From assembly GCA_963775235.1 (NCBI GenBank), contig CAVZHY010000007.1, forward strand, positions 434,001 to 498,000: a DNA stretch of 64,000 nucleotides, given 5' to 3'. Below, one piece after another: positions 8,790 through 16,603 of this stretch. Within the stretch, counting starts at the first letter, position 1; every line of letters starts with the position of its first letter. The DNA comes from JBBDMC01 sp963775235 (lineage in GTDB: Bacteria; Pseudomonadota; Alphaproteobacteria; Rhizobiales; Kaistiaceae). A model generated the notes under the pieces. It was given only the letters and a program-made list of their open reading frames with translations. It was not told the origin of the DNA and did no database searches. The translations under genes and the position numbers were made by a program.

Positions 8790-10486
8790 CGGGTTTCGCC
8801 AACCATGGGGTCGAGGTGCTCGTGGTGATGATGATGGTGGTCGTGATCGTGGTGGTGGCCGTGGCGATAATGCCGGTCCCGCGCACCGCTCTCGTCGGCG
8901 CCGTCCCGGAACAGGAGCGACTTAATCGTTACGGGCACCGTGAACGATGGCAGACGGATGCGGCCGAGGTCGATGTAATCGAAGTCGCGTAGCAGTATCC
9001 CGTCGATGATCATCATGTCGACCTTGATGCCGATCTCATCGCGCAAGATGCCCCCGAGCGTGCGGGCAATGTCGCCGTCGAGCATCACGTAAATGGCTTT
9101 GCCGGCGGCCAGCCGTTCGGCAAGGCCGGTGGCGAGACCCTCGGCGAGGGCACGCAGTCTCCCGTATTCGGGAAGGCCGGCCCAGGCAAAGGCAAGAGCG
9201 AAGTCGTCCGAGGCAGCAGCGAGGTCGAAGGCTGCGACGTGGGCGGTGATTGCTTCAGCCACCGCCTCGGGGTCGATTGACCCGGCAAGGTCGACAGCAG
9301 GCTTGATTACCTGCAGGTTCCGCCGCGGCAACAGTTTGCCCGGGTCGGTGATGCAACTGGTGTTGCCGCTGAGCTGGACGGAATATTCGGATGCACCGAG
9401 CGCCGTGGCGCGGATGCAGGCCCCGGCGGGCAGCAGCGGTGCCACCAGTCGACCGGCGTCAGCGTGGGCCCGCAGGGCCCCGCCAAGGTGGATGCCGAGA
9501 TCGGCGAAATCTCGGCTTTCCCGCCCGTAGACGTATTCGGCAACACCTCCCGAGACCATGACCCCATCGATCTTCGAAAGATCGGCGATTGGGTCGGTTA
9601 GATGAAGGGATCGCACTGCTTCGGTATCGCCGGCTAGCGCGGTGATGAGGCGGTCGGCCATGGTTTCGGCCACCTTTCGCATCTCGTCCGTGGTGGCGAC
9701 CGCGCCGACAGTCCAGTTGAACCCGGCGTGTGCAGCGTGTCGCCGCCCGGCGGGATCGAGTCGGACGATGCGATCATGGTCGACGACGATCAGACGCCCT
9801 CCGATCTCCAGCGCGGCCGTGGCGACCACCTGCCCATTGTCGATCAGGGCAAGCTTCGTCGTTCCGCCGCCGATATCGACGTTGAGGACGCGCTTGCCAC
9901 TGTCGAAGCTCGCGCGCGCGGCGCCAGATCCATACGCGGCAAGCATCGCCTCCATATGATGACCGGCAGTCGCCGTCACGAAGTCTCCGCCCTTTTCGGC
10001 GAGAATGCGGGCGATGGCTTCAGCGTTCTCGCGCCTGAGTGCTTCGCCGGTCAGGATGACCGCACCGGTGTCGATCGTCTCGGGAGCGACGTGGGCGGCG
10101 CCATAGGCGGCATCAATGATCTCGCCGAGGGCCTGCTCGTCGATCTCGTGCTCGTCGCGATAGGGCGTCAGCGCTACCGGGGATTCATAGTCGGTGCGCC
10201 GGTCTACGATGACATAACGGCTGGTCAGGTCCTCGCCGTGGCGCCGAAGGTGCATGGCGGAAAAGACGACCTGCGTGCCGGCCGAGCCGATATCGATGCC
10301 GACGCTGCGCAGGAACACGTTGTCCTGGAGCCATATCGGATTGTCCTCCATCCGCCCCGGGTCGATCACTTCATGGTCGTGGTCGGCGCCCGCACCGTGC
10401 TCGTGCACGCCAAAATCCCCGTACACATGGTCCGCGAGGGTGTGCTTGCCGATGGCAGATGCAGATGGTGAATCAGGCCCGGCCAT
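8786..10486 (-). CDS. EutA-like reactivating ATPase with His-rich N- and C-terminal ends
   Basis: A 566-residue protein of the EutA family (ASKHA ATPase fold), whose known members release damaged cobalamin from ethanolamine ammonia-lyase. Phosphate-binding strands are seen in SVGIDIGSAGTQ (about residue 61) and LNVDIGGGTTKLALI (about 210), followed by a VMVSGGVAEYV block. Two features are odd. About 25 residues near the N-terminus are His/Asp rich (HEHGAGADHDH), and the C-terminus carries HHHDHDHHHHHHEH, a likely metal-binding tail. No ethanolamine ammonia-lyase genes are in the window; the gene heads an operon of aromatic catabolic genes. A chaperone or metal-delivery role for another enzyme is inference. 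Confidence 0.82.
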   Translation of the reverse strand: MAGPDSPSASAIGKHTLADHVYGDFGVHEHGAGADHDHEVIDPGRMEDNPIWLQDNVFLRSVGIDIGSAGTQVVFSAMHLRRHGEDLTSRYVIVDRRTDYESPVALTPYRDEHEIDEQALGEIIDAAYGAAHVAPETIDTGAVILTGEALRRENAEAIARILAEKGGDFVTATAGHHMEAMLAAYGSGAARASFDSGKRVLNVDIGGGTTKLALIDNGQVVATAALEIGGRLIVVDHDRIVRLDPAGRRHAAHAGFNWTVGAVATTDEMRKVAETMADRLITALAGDTEAVRSLHLTDPIADLSKIDGVMVSGGVAEYVYGRESRDFADLGIHLGGALRAHADAGRLVAPLLPAGACIRATALGASEYSVQLSGNTSCITDPGKLLPRRNLQVIKPAVDLAGSIDPEAVAEAITAHVAAFDLAAASDDFALAFAWAGLPEYGRLRALAEGLATGLAERLAAGKAIYVMLDGDIARTLGGILRDEIGIKVDMMIIDGILLRDFDYIDLGRIRLPSFTVPVTIKSLLFRDGADESGARDRHYRHGHHHDHDHHHHHHEHLDPMVGETR

Positions 10487-10495
10487 TCTGTTGGT

Positions 10496-10512
10496 GTTCC
10501 GCTATGTGGACC
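10496..10512. promoter_or_regulatory. Candidate IclR-type operator GTTCC-N7-GGACC
   Basis: GTTCCGCTATGTGGACC is a near-perfect 5+7+5 inverted repeat (one mismatch) in the 141-base divergent region between the EutA-like gene and the bicupin gene. It has the same geometry as 12168-12184 and 24684-24700. It lies 10 bases before the EutA-like start, where bound protein could block that promoter. The link to the IclR regulator is inference from position and symmetry. Confidence 0.4.
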
Positions 10513-10627
10513 ATCGTTCGTTGACGCGAGTGTAGGTGGCCCATAGACTCGATTCAACTACACTGACGGCTGGCGAGCCGCCCCGCGCAGAGCCGGCATC
10601 GCCGCCAATCTGCAGAGAGAGAACGGG

Positions 10628-11752
10628 ATGGCTAGCGAAGCGATCGTATCGGATAACCTCGCGAAAAAATTCGCGACCGAAAAAGAGTCCCCGTACACGC
10701 GGTGGGTGGCGGCGGAAGGGCTCGACATCATTGGCGGCCTGTATGTGCCGAACCTGAATACGGTGGAACTGAAACCGTGGGCACGGCGGGGCGGGCGGGC
10801 CGTGTTTATCAATCATGACGCGTCGCGAACCTCCAACGACTGCTACGTTTGCGAGATTCCCCCAGGAAAGAGCCTCGCGCCGCAGCGTCAGCTCTACGAG
10901 GAAATGATCCTGATCCTGAGCGGACGTGGATCGACTACGGTGTGGAACGACTCTGGGGCGAAGGTTTCGTTTGAATGGGGCGCGGGGGCGATCTTCGGCA
11001 TCCCGCTCAATACCCACCACCAGCACTTCAACGGCTCCGGCCAGGAGCCGGTGCGCTTCGTCGCCGTAACCAATCTGCCGCCACTGATGAATGTATTCGA
11101 GGACCCGGGATTCATCTTCAACACGCCGCACGACTTCACGAATCGCTTCGGTGGAGAGCCGGAATATTTCTCCGCCCGCGGCGAGCAGAAAGGCCTGCTG
11201 CTCGAAACGAACTTTGTTGCCGATGCTGCGAATCTCCCGCTGATCGAGGCAGGTGAGCGCGGCGCCGGTGGTGGCCATATCCGCTTCCAGCTCGCCAAGA
11301 GCTCGCTCAACAGCCACATTTCGCAGTTTCCGATCGGCACCTACAAAAAGTGTCACCGCCATGGACCGGGCGCCCACGTGATTATCTTGAGCGGGGAGGG
11401 CTATTCGCTGATGTATCCGGAAGGGGAAACGCCACAGCGGTTCGACTGGGAGATTGGCACGATGATCGTGCCGCCGAACATGTGGTTCCACCAGCACTTC
11501 AACACCGGCACGACGCCGGCGCGTTACCTCGCCTTCAAGCACGAAGGCGTCGCCGTGCGCAACGCGCAGGGTGTGCCGAAGGCGTGGATTTCGACCCGGA
11601 TCGGCGGGGACCAGGTCGACTACGTTGACGAGTCGCCGGAGGTGCGCACGATGTTCGCGGAGGAGCTCTCCCGCCACGGACTGGAATCCCGTATGGAGGC
11701 CGCCTACGAAGCCGAGCGGGCAACCTTGCCGCCGAATCCGAAAGCGGCCTAG
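10628..11752 (+). CDS. Bicupin protein, possible dioxygenase or activating protein
   Basis: A 374-residue protein with two cupin domains. The N-terminal cupin (about 70-160) has QRQLYEEMILILSGRG and GIPLNTHHQHF; the C-terminal cupin (about 225-320) has CHRHGPGAHVIILSGEGY and VPPNMWFHQHF. Histidines and acidic residues at these spots bind a metal in cupins. The two-domain layout is that of gentisate- or hydroxynaphthoate-type ring-cleaving dioxygenases, but overall sequence is not typical of gentisate dioxygenase. The start is an ATG with GAGAGAGAACGGG upstream. The gene is divergent from the EutA-like gene; I recall similar cupins being named as activating proteins next to EutA homologues, but could not check this. 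No signal peptide. Confidence 0.75.
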   Translation: MASEAIVSDNLAKKFATEKESPYTRWVAAEGLDIIGGLYVPNLNTVELKPWARRGGRAVFINHDASRTSNDCYVCEIPPGKSLAPQRQLYEEMILILSGRGSTTVWNDSGAKVSFEWGAGAIFGIPLNTHHQHFNGSGQEPVRFVAVTNLPPLMNVFEDPGFIFNTPHDFTNRFGGEPEYFSARGEQKGLLLETNFVADAANLPLIEAGERGAGGGHIRFQLAKSSLNSHISQFPIGTYKKCHRHGPGAHVIILSGEGYSLMYPEGETPQRFDWEIGTMIVPPNMWFHQHFNTGTTPARYLAFKHEGVAVRNAQGVPKAWISTRIGGDQVDYVDESPEVRTMFAEELSRHGLESRMEAAYEAERATLPPNPKAA

Positions 11753-11787
11753 CGGCGTGCGACGCCGCCACGTCGGACGATGCCACC

Positions 11788-12105
11788 CTACGGCTCGATC
11801 AGGACCCGATCGTTTTCGACAATGCACTTGTAGGTTTTGACCGGGACCATGCAGGGCGGGGCAACCACCTCCCCGGTGCGCACGTCAAAGGCGCCGTTGT
11901 GAAAATCGCACTCGATGACATGGCCGTCGAGATAGCCTTCCGACAGCGAACCCGGGCCGTGGGTACAGTGATCGTCCGTGACGAAGAATTCTCCATCGAC
12001 GTTGAAGACGGCCAGTTCGAGGCCCCCGGCCTCGACCTTGAGGGCTGTGTCTGGTGCGACGTCAGTGACGGCACAGAGGTCGATGCGGGTATCGGCGTCG
12101 GCCAT
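11788..12105 (-). CDS. Rieske-type ferredoxin
   Basis: A 105-residue soluble Rieske protein. The cluster ligands are all present: Cys47 and His49 in CTHG, Cys66 and His69 in CDFHN. Small Rieske ferredoxins of this size carry electrons from a flavin reductase to the terminal oxygenase of ring-hydroxylating systems; a matching reductase is at 6977-7975 and the oxygenase starts at 12300 on the other strand. The ATG at 12105 has GGGGGAG eight bases upstream. The gene is monocistronic, convergent with the bicupin gene and divergent from the oxygenase gene. The intervening region holds a candidate operator. Confidence 0.92.
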   Translation of the reverse strand: MADADTRIDLCAVTDVAPDTALKVEAGGLELAVFNVDGEFFVTDDHCTHGPGSLSEGYLDGHVIECDFHNGAFDVRTGEVVAPPCMVPVKTYKCIVENDRVLIEP

Positions 12106-12167
12106 GAAATCTCCCCCAGGGTCGGGCGGCGATGGTGTAGCGAAACCGGCGCTCGATAAAGAACGAT

Positions 12168-12184
12168 GTTCCTTATTTCGGAAC
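12168..12184. promoter_or_regulatory. Candidate IclR-type operator GTTCC-N7-GGAAC
   Basis: A perfect 5+7+5 inverted repeat, GTTCCTTATTTCGGAAC, sits in the divergent region between the Rieske ferredoxin and the oxygenase genes. A second, shorter inverted repeat (GAAC-N3-GTTC, 12161-12171) overlaps it. It could serve both promoters. Similar elements at 10496 and 24684 suggest a common regulator. Confidence 0.45.
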
Positions 12185-12299
12185 AGCTGGGTGTCAAAAC
12201 TGCCCGGTCCGCTACAATGATGGCCAGATCTTGCCACCGGCGCATGCGGTCGCCTCCAGCTAGGCGGGTGTGGCATGGGGTGGAATGCGGAGAAATGTG

Positions 12300-13586
12300 A
12301 TGGCACGCAAGGATGTGAACGAGACGCTGACCCCGACCGGACCGGGCACGCCGATGGGCGAAATGTTCCGGCAATACTGGATTCCGGCACTTTTGGCCGA
12401 GGAACTGCCGGAGGATGACTGTCCGCCGGTGCGGGTGAAATTGCTTTCGGAGCGGTTGATCGCTTTCCGTGACTCCACTGGGCGGATGGGCCTGATCGAC
12501 GAGTTTTGCGCTCATCGCGGCGTTTCGCTTTGGTTCGGCCGGAATGAGGAGGGCGGGCTGCGCTGTGCCTATCACGGCTGGAAATACGACGTTACCGGGC
12601 AGTGCATCGAAGTTCCATCGGAGCCTGTGGAGAGCGGCTATTGCCGGAAGGTCAAGCTCACCGGCTATCCGCTCGTCAAGATCGGCGATGTCCTGTGGAC
12701 TCACATGGGCGACAAGAGCAAGCAGCCGCCGATGCCCGAGTGGGAATTTGCACTGGTCCCGCCCGAGCAGACCTACACCTCGAAGCGCTGGCAGGAATGC
12801 AACTGGTTGCAGGCGATGGAGGGGGGCATCGATTCCAGCCACGTCTCCTGGCTCCACTCGGGCGCCCTCAAGACTGACCCCCTGTTCAAAGGTGCCAAGG
12901 GCAACGTCTACAACCAGCGTGACCGGATGCCTTTCTTCGAGGTGACCGAGGCGGAAGGAGGGCTGTTCATCGGCGCGCGGCGCAACGCAGAAGATGGACA
13001 GTACTATTGGCGCATCACGCCTTGGGTCATGCCAAGCTTCACCATGGTGCCACCGCGCGGCGACCATCCGATGCACGGCCATTTCTGGATTCCGATCGAC
13101 GACGAGAACTGCTGGGCATGGAGTTTCGACTACCATCCGGTGCGTGCCCTGACGGCCGCCGAGCGCCAGGCGATGATTGATGGCTACGGCGTCCACGTGA
13201 AGTATATGCCGGGCAGCTATCGGCCGCTTGCAAACAAGGAGAACGACTACCTGATGGACCGCGACGCGCAGAGGCGCGGCGAGACCTATTCGGGCGTGGA
13301 CGGCATCGCCATGCAGGACGCCTCGCTGCAGGAGAGCATGGGCCCCATCGTGGATCGCACCAAGGAGAACCTCGTCTCCACCGACAACGGCATCATCATG
13401 GCGCGGCACAAGCTGCGCAAGGCGGCATTGGCACTGCGCGACACGGGTGAGATTCCGCCTGGCGTCGACCCTGAGCACCACCGCGTGCGCTCGGTCGCGG
13501 TCGTGTTGCCTCCCGACCAGTCGTTTGTCGAGGCCTGCCGGGAAGATCTGACTGTGCGACCTGGCGTCAAGCAGACCTCGGTATGA
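12300..13586 (+). CDS. Rieske oxygenase, phthalate 4,5-dioxygenase type
   Basis: The terminal oxygenase of a ring-hydroxylating system, 428 residues from the ATG at 12300, which has GGAGAAATG upstream. The Rieske domain carries Cys70 and His72 (FCAHRG) and Cys89 and His92 (CAYHGWKY). The catalytic domain has Asp178, His181 and His186 in GGIDSSHVSWLHSG, the mononuclear iron site with its bridging aspartate. Size, the MGEMFRQYWIPALL opening and the lack of a beta-subunit gene place it with the phthalate 4,5-dioxygenase or vanillate demethylase group of alpha-only enzymes. The substrate is unknown. Such enzymes usually work with one fused reductase, so the additional separate ferredoxin here is unusual. 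Confidence 0.88.
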   Translation: MARKDVNETLTPTGPGTPMGEMFRQYWIPALLAEELPEDDCPPVRVKLLSERLIAFRDSTGRMGLIDEFCAHRGVSLWFGRNEEGGLRCAYHGWKYDVTGQCIEVPSEPVESGYCRKVKLTGYPLVKIGDVLWTHMGDKSKQPPMPEWEFALVPPEQTYTSKRWQECNWLQAMEGGIDSSHVSWLHSGALKTDPLFKGAKGNVYNQRDRMPFFEVTEAEGGLFIGARRNAEDGQYYWRITPWVMPSFTMVPPRGDHPMHGHFWIPIDDENCWAWSFDYHPVRALTAAERQAMIDGYGVHVKYMPGSYRPLANKENDYLMDRDAQRRGETYSGVDGIAMQDASLQESMGPIVDRTKENLVSTDNGIIMARHKLRKAALALRDTGEIPPGVDPEHHRVRSVAVVLPPDQSFVEACREDLTVRPGVKQTSV

Positions 13587-13590
13587 GCCG

Positions 13591-14122
13591 ATGGTGACGG
13601 TCACACCCACGATGCTGGCGAGTTGCGCCGGGGCCGCAACGGCGGCCGAAGCGCGCTTCCGCGTCGACTATCCGAACTCGCGTGAGCGCGTTTCGCGGAT
13701 TTTCGCGCTCGATCAGGGGGCGATCGGCGTCATGCGCCAGGTGGCCGAGTTACCGTGGCACGGAGCGCACTTTTTGACGTTTCGGTCGGTGACGACCGGC
13801 GCAAACGGGCTCGAATTCGCTGCCGGTCGACGCCGTTCTGGCTACGATCGAGGGCCGCGATGTACGGCTGTCGGACGAGCTGAAGCAGGTCGATGTGGCG
13901 GTCATGATCGCGACCAGCGCTGAGAGCGCTGTCGCGGCCGAGACGATCGGCAACGCGTGCTTCGTGCGCTCGATCATGACGACGGGCCTGATTGTGGCGC
14001 GGCACGGTGCGGAGGGCGTGTTGCAAAGCACGGTCCGGGCACTCCGGCCGTTCGCCGCCATGCTGGTGATCACGACCGGTGAAGAGTACATCCCGGAAAT
14101 GCTGACGGCCTTGCACGTCTGA
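13591..14122 (+). CDS. Unknown protein, frameshifted
   Basis: I do not recognise this protein. It begins MVTVTPTMLASCAGAATAAE five bases after the oxygenase stop and runs in one frame to about 13809. It then continues one base later as NSLPVDAVLATIEGRDVRLS through ELKQVDVAVMIATSAESAVA to an end at 14122. Deleting one base near 13810 gives a single protein of about 176 residues. The second half alternates hydrophobic strands and helices (VAVMIATSAES, MTTGLIVARH, AAMLVITTGEEY) and looks like a Rossmann-type alpha/beta fold. The gene is tightly spaced with the oxygenase and the His-tailed gene that follows, so they should be cotranscribed. Function unknown. Confidence 0.55.
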
Positions 14123-14150
14123 AGCACGCAAACCCGGCGAGGAGCGATCC

Positions 14151-14564
14151 ATGTGTGGCGATCTTGATGGCGACGTCGCGCGCGACGATGAGCTTTTCGG
14201 ATGGCTGATCGCCAACGCCAGGATGCACGGCGCGACGCCGGGCGGTGTCCCGCCGGAGTTGCCGATCGCCGAGCCCGGCTCGAATGAATACATGACGGCG
14301 ACGTTTCGGGGAGCGTTGACACGGTCGCTGACAGACATCGAGCGTGCGCCGGAAGGCTCGCGCGTAGATGCAATTCGTAGCCAGGCGATCGTCCTCGGAC
14401 GGCTTGCCGGTTTTCTTGCCGGCCACCTGCCACCGGAGATGGATGCTTTCCGTGACGTTGTCGATGCTTTGATGGACGGCAATCGCGAGCCGCAGATGTC
14501 CGCGGGTGATCACATCGACGACCACGAGCATCATCACGGATCCGGCCACGTCCATGACCACTGA
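14151..14564 (+). CDS. Small protein with His-rich C-terminal tail, function unknown
   Basis: A 137-residue soluble protein of no family I recognise. The body is mostly helical; residues about 48-105 form an amphipathic segment (SRVDAIRSQAIVLGRLAGFL). The C-terminus is HIDDHEHHHGSGHVHDH, similar in style to tails of metal chaperones such as HypB, UreE or CooJ. The ATG at 14151 has GAGGAG nine bases upstream. It lies 28 bases after the frameshifted unknown gene and 32 bases before a half-size permease gene. The EutA-like protein of the same island has a similar tail, which suggests both handle the same metal ion; that is inference. Confidence 0.7.
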   Translation: MCGDLDGDVARDDELFGWLIANARMHGATPGGVPPELPIAEPGSNEYMTATFRGALTRSLTDIERAPEGSRVDAIRSQAIVLGRLAGFLAGHLPPEMDAFRDVVDALMDGNREPQMSAGDHIDDHEHHHGSGHVHDH

Positions 14565-14596
14565 GCGAGACCGCCTCGCAGCCGCGGAACGGCGCT

Positions 14597-15187
14597 GTGG
14601 TTGAAGGATACCGCGACGCGGCAGACACACGAAAAATGATCGCCGCTGGCTTCGGGCCGAGTTTCTGGGCTTTTGCCGCCCTGGCCGTCGTAGCCGGAGC
14701 GGCGTGCTACTTCATTCTTGGCGGGGCCGTTTTTGCTGAGACGCTGCGCGGCGAAATGGACATGGTCGTGTCAACAATTCCGCGCATCGTTTTGGCAATC
14801 GGCGTTGCAGGTCTGATTTGGGTCTTGTTGCGGCGTGAGCGCGTGGTCGGCCTTGTCGGGCAGGAAAGCGGCTTGCGTGGATTGGTGATCGCGCAGCTTG
14901 CGGGCATGGTCACGCCGGGCGGTCCGACTTCTTCGTTCGCGTTGTTGGCGGTGTTGGGCAGTGCCGGTGCCGACCGCGGCGCGATGGTCACCTACATCAC
15001 TGCGTGGTCCATGCTCGGGCTGCAACGTATCCTTGTTTGGGATGTACCGTTCATGGGGCCCGAGTTCGCCGCCACCCGCTTCGCGATCTGTTTCCTGCTC
15101 CCGATCATCGCCGGTCTGATAGCTCGGCGCCTGCCTCTCGACGTGCGGATTGCTGGTGCCGAGCCGGCCGGGAAGGTGCGCTCGTGA
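14597..15187 (+). CDS. Half-size permease, first of a pair
   Basis: A 196-residue membrane protein with about five hydrophobic helices. Its central block, PGGPTSSFALLAVLGSAGAD followed by AMVTYITAW and RILVWDVPFMGP, resembles one half of the predicted permeases of the ArsP/YraQ (DUF318) type. The next gene has the same block with changes, so the pair looks like one pseudo-symmetric permease encoded as two subunits. The GTG at 14597 has GGAAC upstream; an ATG at 14636 would give a shorter N-terminus. Its stop overlaps the start of the second half by four bases (GTGA). Substrate unknown; metal or organic ions are both possible. Confidence 0.7.
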   Translation: MVEGYRDAADTRKMIAAGFGPSFWAFAALAVVAGAACYFILGGAVFAETLRGEMDMVVSTIPRIVLAIGVAGLIWVLLRRERVVGLVGQESGLRGLVIAQLAGMVTPGGPTSSFALLAVLGSAGADRGAMVTYITAWSMLGLQRILVWDVPFMGPEFAATRFAICFLLPIIAGLIARRLPLDVRIAGAEPAGKVRS

Positions 15188-15699
15188 GTTTCGGCGTTGC
15201 GCTGCTGCTCGGCATCTACCTGATTCTGGCCGCACTCGCGCTCCTGCGCCGGGATGGCGGCTTCGGCAGGGCGTGCGGGCGCTCCGTCGAGCAATTCTTC
15301 ATCTTGGTGCCGCGGATGATCTGCGCGTTGATCGCGGCTGGCTTCATCGCGGCGCTCATCCCGAGTGAACTGATCGGACGGTACCTCGGGCCGGGCGCGG
15401 GGCTCGCTGGTTTGGTCGTCGCTTTTGGCGCCGGGATGATTATCCCCGCCGGGCCTGTGGTTGCCTTCCCGGTTGCTGCCGTGTTCGCGCGTGCTGGCGC
15501 ATCCACGCCGGCGCTGATTACCTTCATCGCGTCGTGGACGGTCTTCGCGGCACACCGAATCATCATTTACGAAATTCCCTTGCTCGGCCCGACCTTTCTT
15601 CGCCTGCGCCTGCTTGCCGCGGGCGGCATGCCGTTGGTCGGGGGGATTGTTGCCACGGGTGTCGTCGCCTTGTTGAGCGGCGTCGGCCCGTTGATGTGA
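15184..15699 (+). CDS. Half-size permease, second of a pair
   Basis: A 171-residue membrane protein with four or five helices, starting at a GTG that overlaps the stop of the preceding gene. The block PAGPVVAFPVAAVFARAGAS, then ITFIASW and HRIIIYEIPLLGP, aligns with the block in its neighbour: Gly-Pro, Ala-Gly-Ala, an aromatic-rich Ile-x-x-Trp, Arg-Ile, and Pro-x-x-Gly-Pro are shared. This suggests an ancient internal duplication split into two genes whose products form a heterodimer. The family is probably ArsP/YraQ-like permeases. The next gene follows 16 bases later. Confidence 0.7.
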   Translation: MSFGVALLLGIYLILAALALLRRDGGFGRACGRSVEQFFILVPRMICALIAAGFIAALIPSELIGRYLGPGAGLAGLVVAFGAGMIIPAGPVVAFPVAAVFARAGASTPALITFIASWTVFAAHRIIIYEIPLLGPTFLRLRLLAAGGMPLVGGIVATGVVALLSGVGPLM

Positions 15700-15715
15700 G
15701 TGGGAGAAACCGGGC

Positions 15716-16576
15716 ATGAAAATCGCAATTGTCGGCGTCGGCGCCATGGGGCGGGCGATGGCGGGCCACGTAGCGCGCACGGAGCATCCGCTCGTGGTAA
15801 CCGACATCGACCCTGATACACGCGCACGCGCGGCGGCCGACGGCCTTGTGGTAGCCGATACCCTGGCCGAAGCCGTCGCGGCGGCGGACGTCGTCATCGT
15901 GATGGTGGCCACCGACGATCAATCGCGGACGGTATGCACCGGCATTCTTGACGCCGGCACGCCGGGCGCGGTGATTGTCATTGCCGCTACCAACAGTCCC
16001 AACACCATGCGGGAGCTGGCCGAGAAGGCGGCCCGGAAACGGTTCGGTTTCGTCGATGCGCCGGTGGTTTTCGGCCTGCAAGGGGCGCAAAAGGGAACAC
16101 TGGTGAGTCTGTGTGGCGGCAGCGCCGAGGACATTGCGCGCGTCAGGCCGGCGCTGATGGTCTACAGCCGCGCGGTCCACCATGTCGGTCCGGTGGGCGC
16201 GGGACAGCTCGCCAAGACCTGCAACAACATGATGCATTGGGCCGCATGCGTCGCCAACTTCGAGATGCTGCTGGTGGCCAAGCGTTATGGCGTCGATGCG
16301 CAGAAGTTGCGCGAGATCCTGCTTGACTGCCCGGCGCGCAACGGCACGCTCCAGGAGTGGGACACCACGCGCTTCACATGGCACGAGAAGGACATGGATG
16401 TTGCCCTCGACCTTGCTCAGGCGGGCGGCATCCCGTTGCCGTTGTTTGGCCAGGTAGACCAGCTCGTCAAACGCCTGACTCCGGACATGGTGAAAGGGCT
16501 GCTTCATGGTCCGGAGACGGAATACCTCGGCAAACGCATCGTGCCGCTCGATCACGATCACGGCGGCTTTTGTTGA
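15716..16576 (+). CDS. NAD-binding oxidoreductase, 3-hydroxyisobutyrate dehydrogenase family
   Basis: A 286-residue protein of the beta-hydroxyacid dehydrogenase family. The N-terminal Rossmann motif is IVGVGAMGRAM, with Asp at the end of strand 2 (VTDIDPD) indicating NAD. The substrate loop reads DAPVVFGLQGAQKGTL, where most relatives have DAPVSGG, and the catalytic lysine is in GQLAKTCNN. Related enzymes oxidise 3-hydroxyisobutyrate or tartronate semialdehyde. The changed substrate loop suggests a different acid. The gene lies between the permease pair and a ThDP enzyme gene, closely spaced, so it is likely part of the same operon. Confidence 0.83.
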   Translation: MKIAIVGVGAMGRAMAGHVARTEHPLVVTDIDPDTRARAAADGLVVADTLAEAVAAADVVIVMVATDDQSRTVCTGILDAGTPGAVIVIAATNSPNTMRELAEKAARKRFGFVDAPVVFGLQGAQKGTLVSLCGGSAEDIARVRPALMVYSRAVHHVGPVGAGQLAKTCNNMMHWAACVANFEMLLVAKRYGVDAQKLREILLDCPARNGTLQEWDTTRFTWHEKDMDVALDLAQAGGIPLPLFGQVDQLVKRLTPDMVKGLLHGPETEYLGKRIVPLDHDHGGFC

Positions 16577-16603
16577 GTGCAGGCGGCGAGGGAGGGGGGA
16601 ACC

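Noticed and set aside
8820..8870. His tail as a cloning tag or vector contamination
   Set aside because: The run mixes His with Asp and Glu, the same protein has a His-rich N-terminus, and another gene at 14151 has a similar tail in native context.
8786..10486. Part of an ethanolamine utilisation operon
   Set aside because: No EutB, EutC or microcompartment shell gene is in the window and all neighbours are aromatic catabolic genes.
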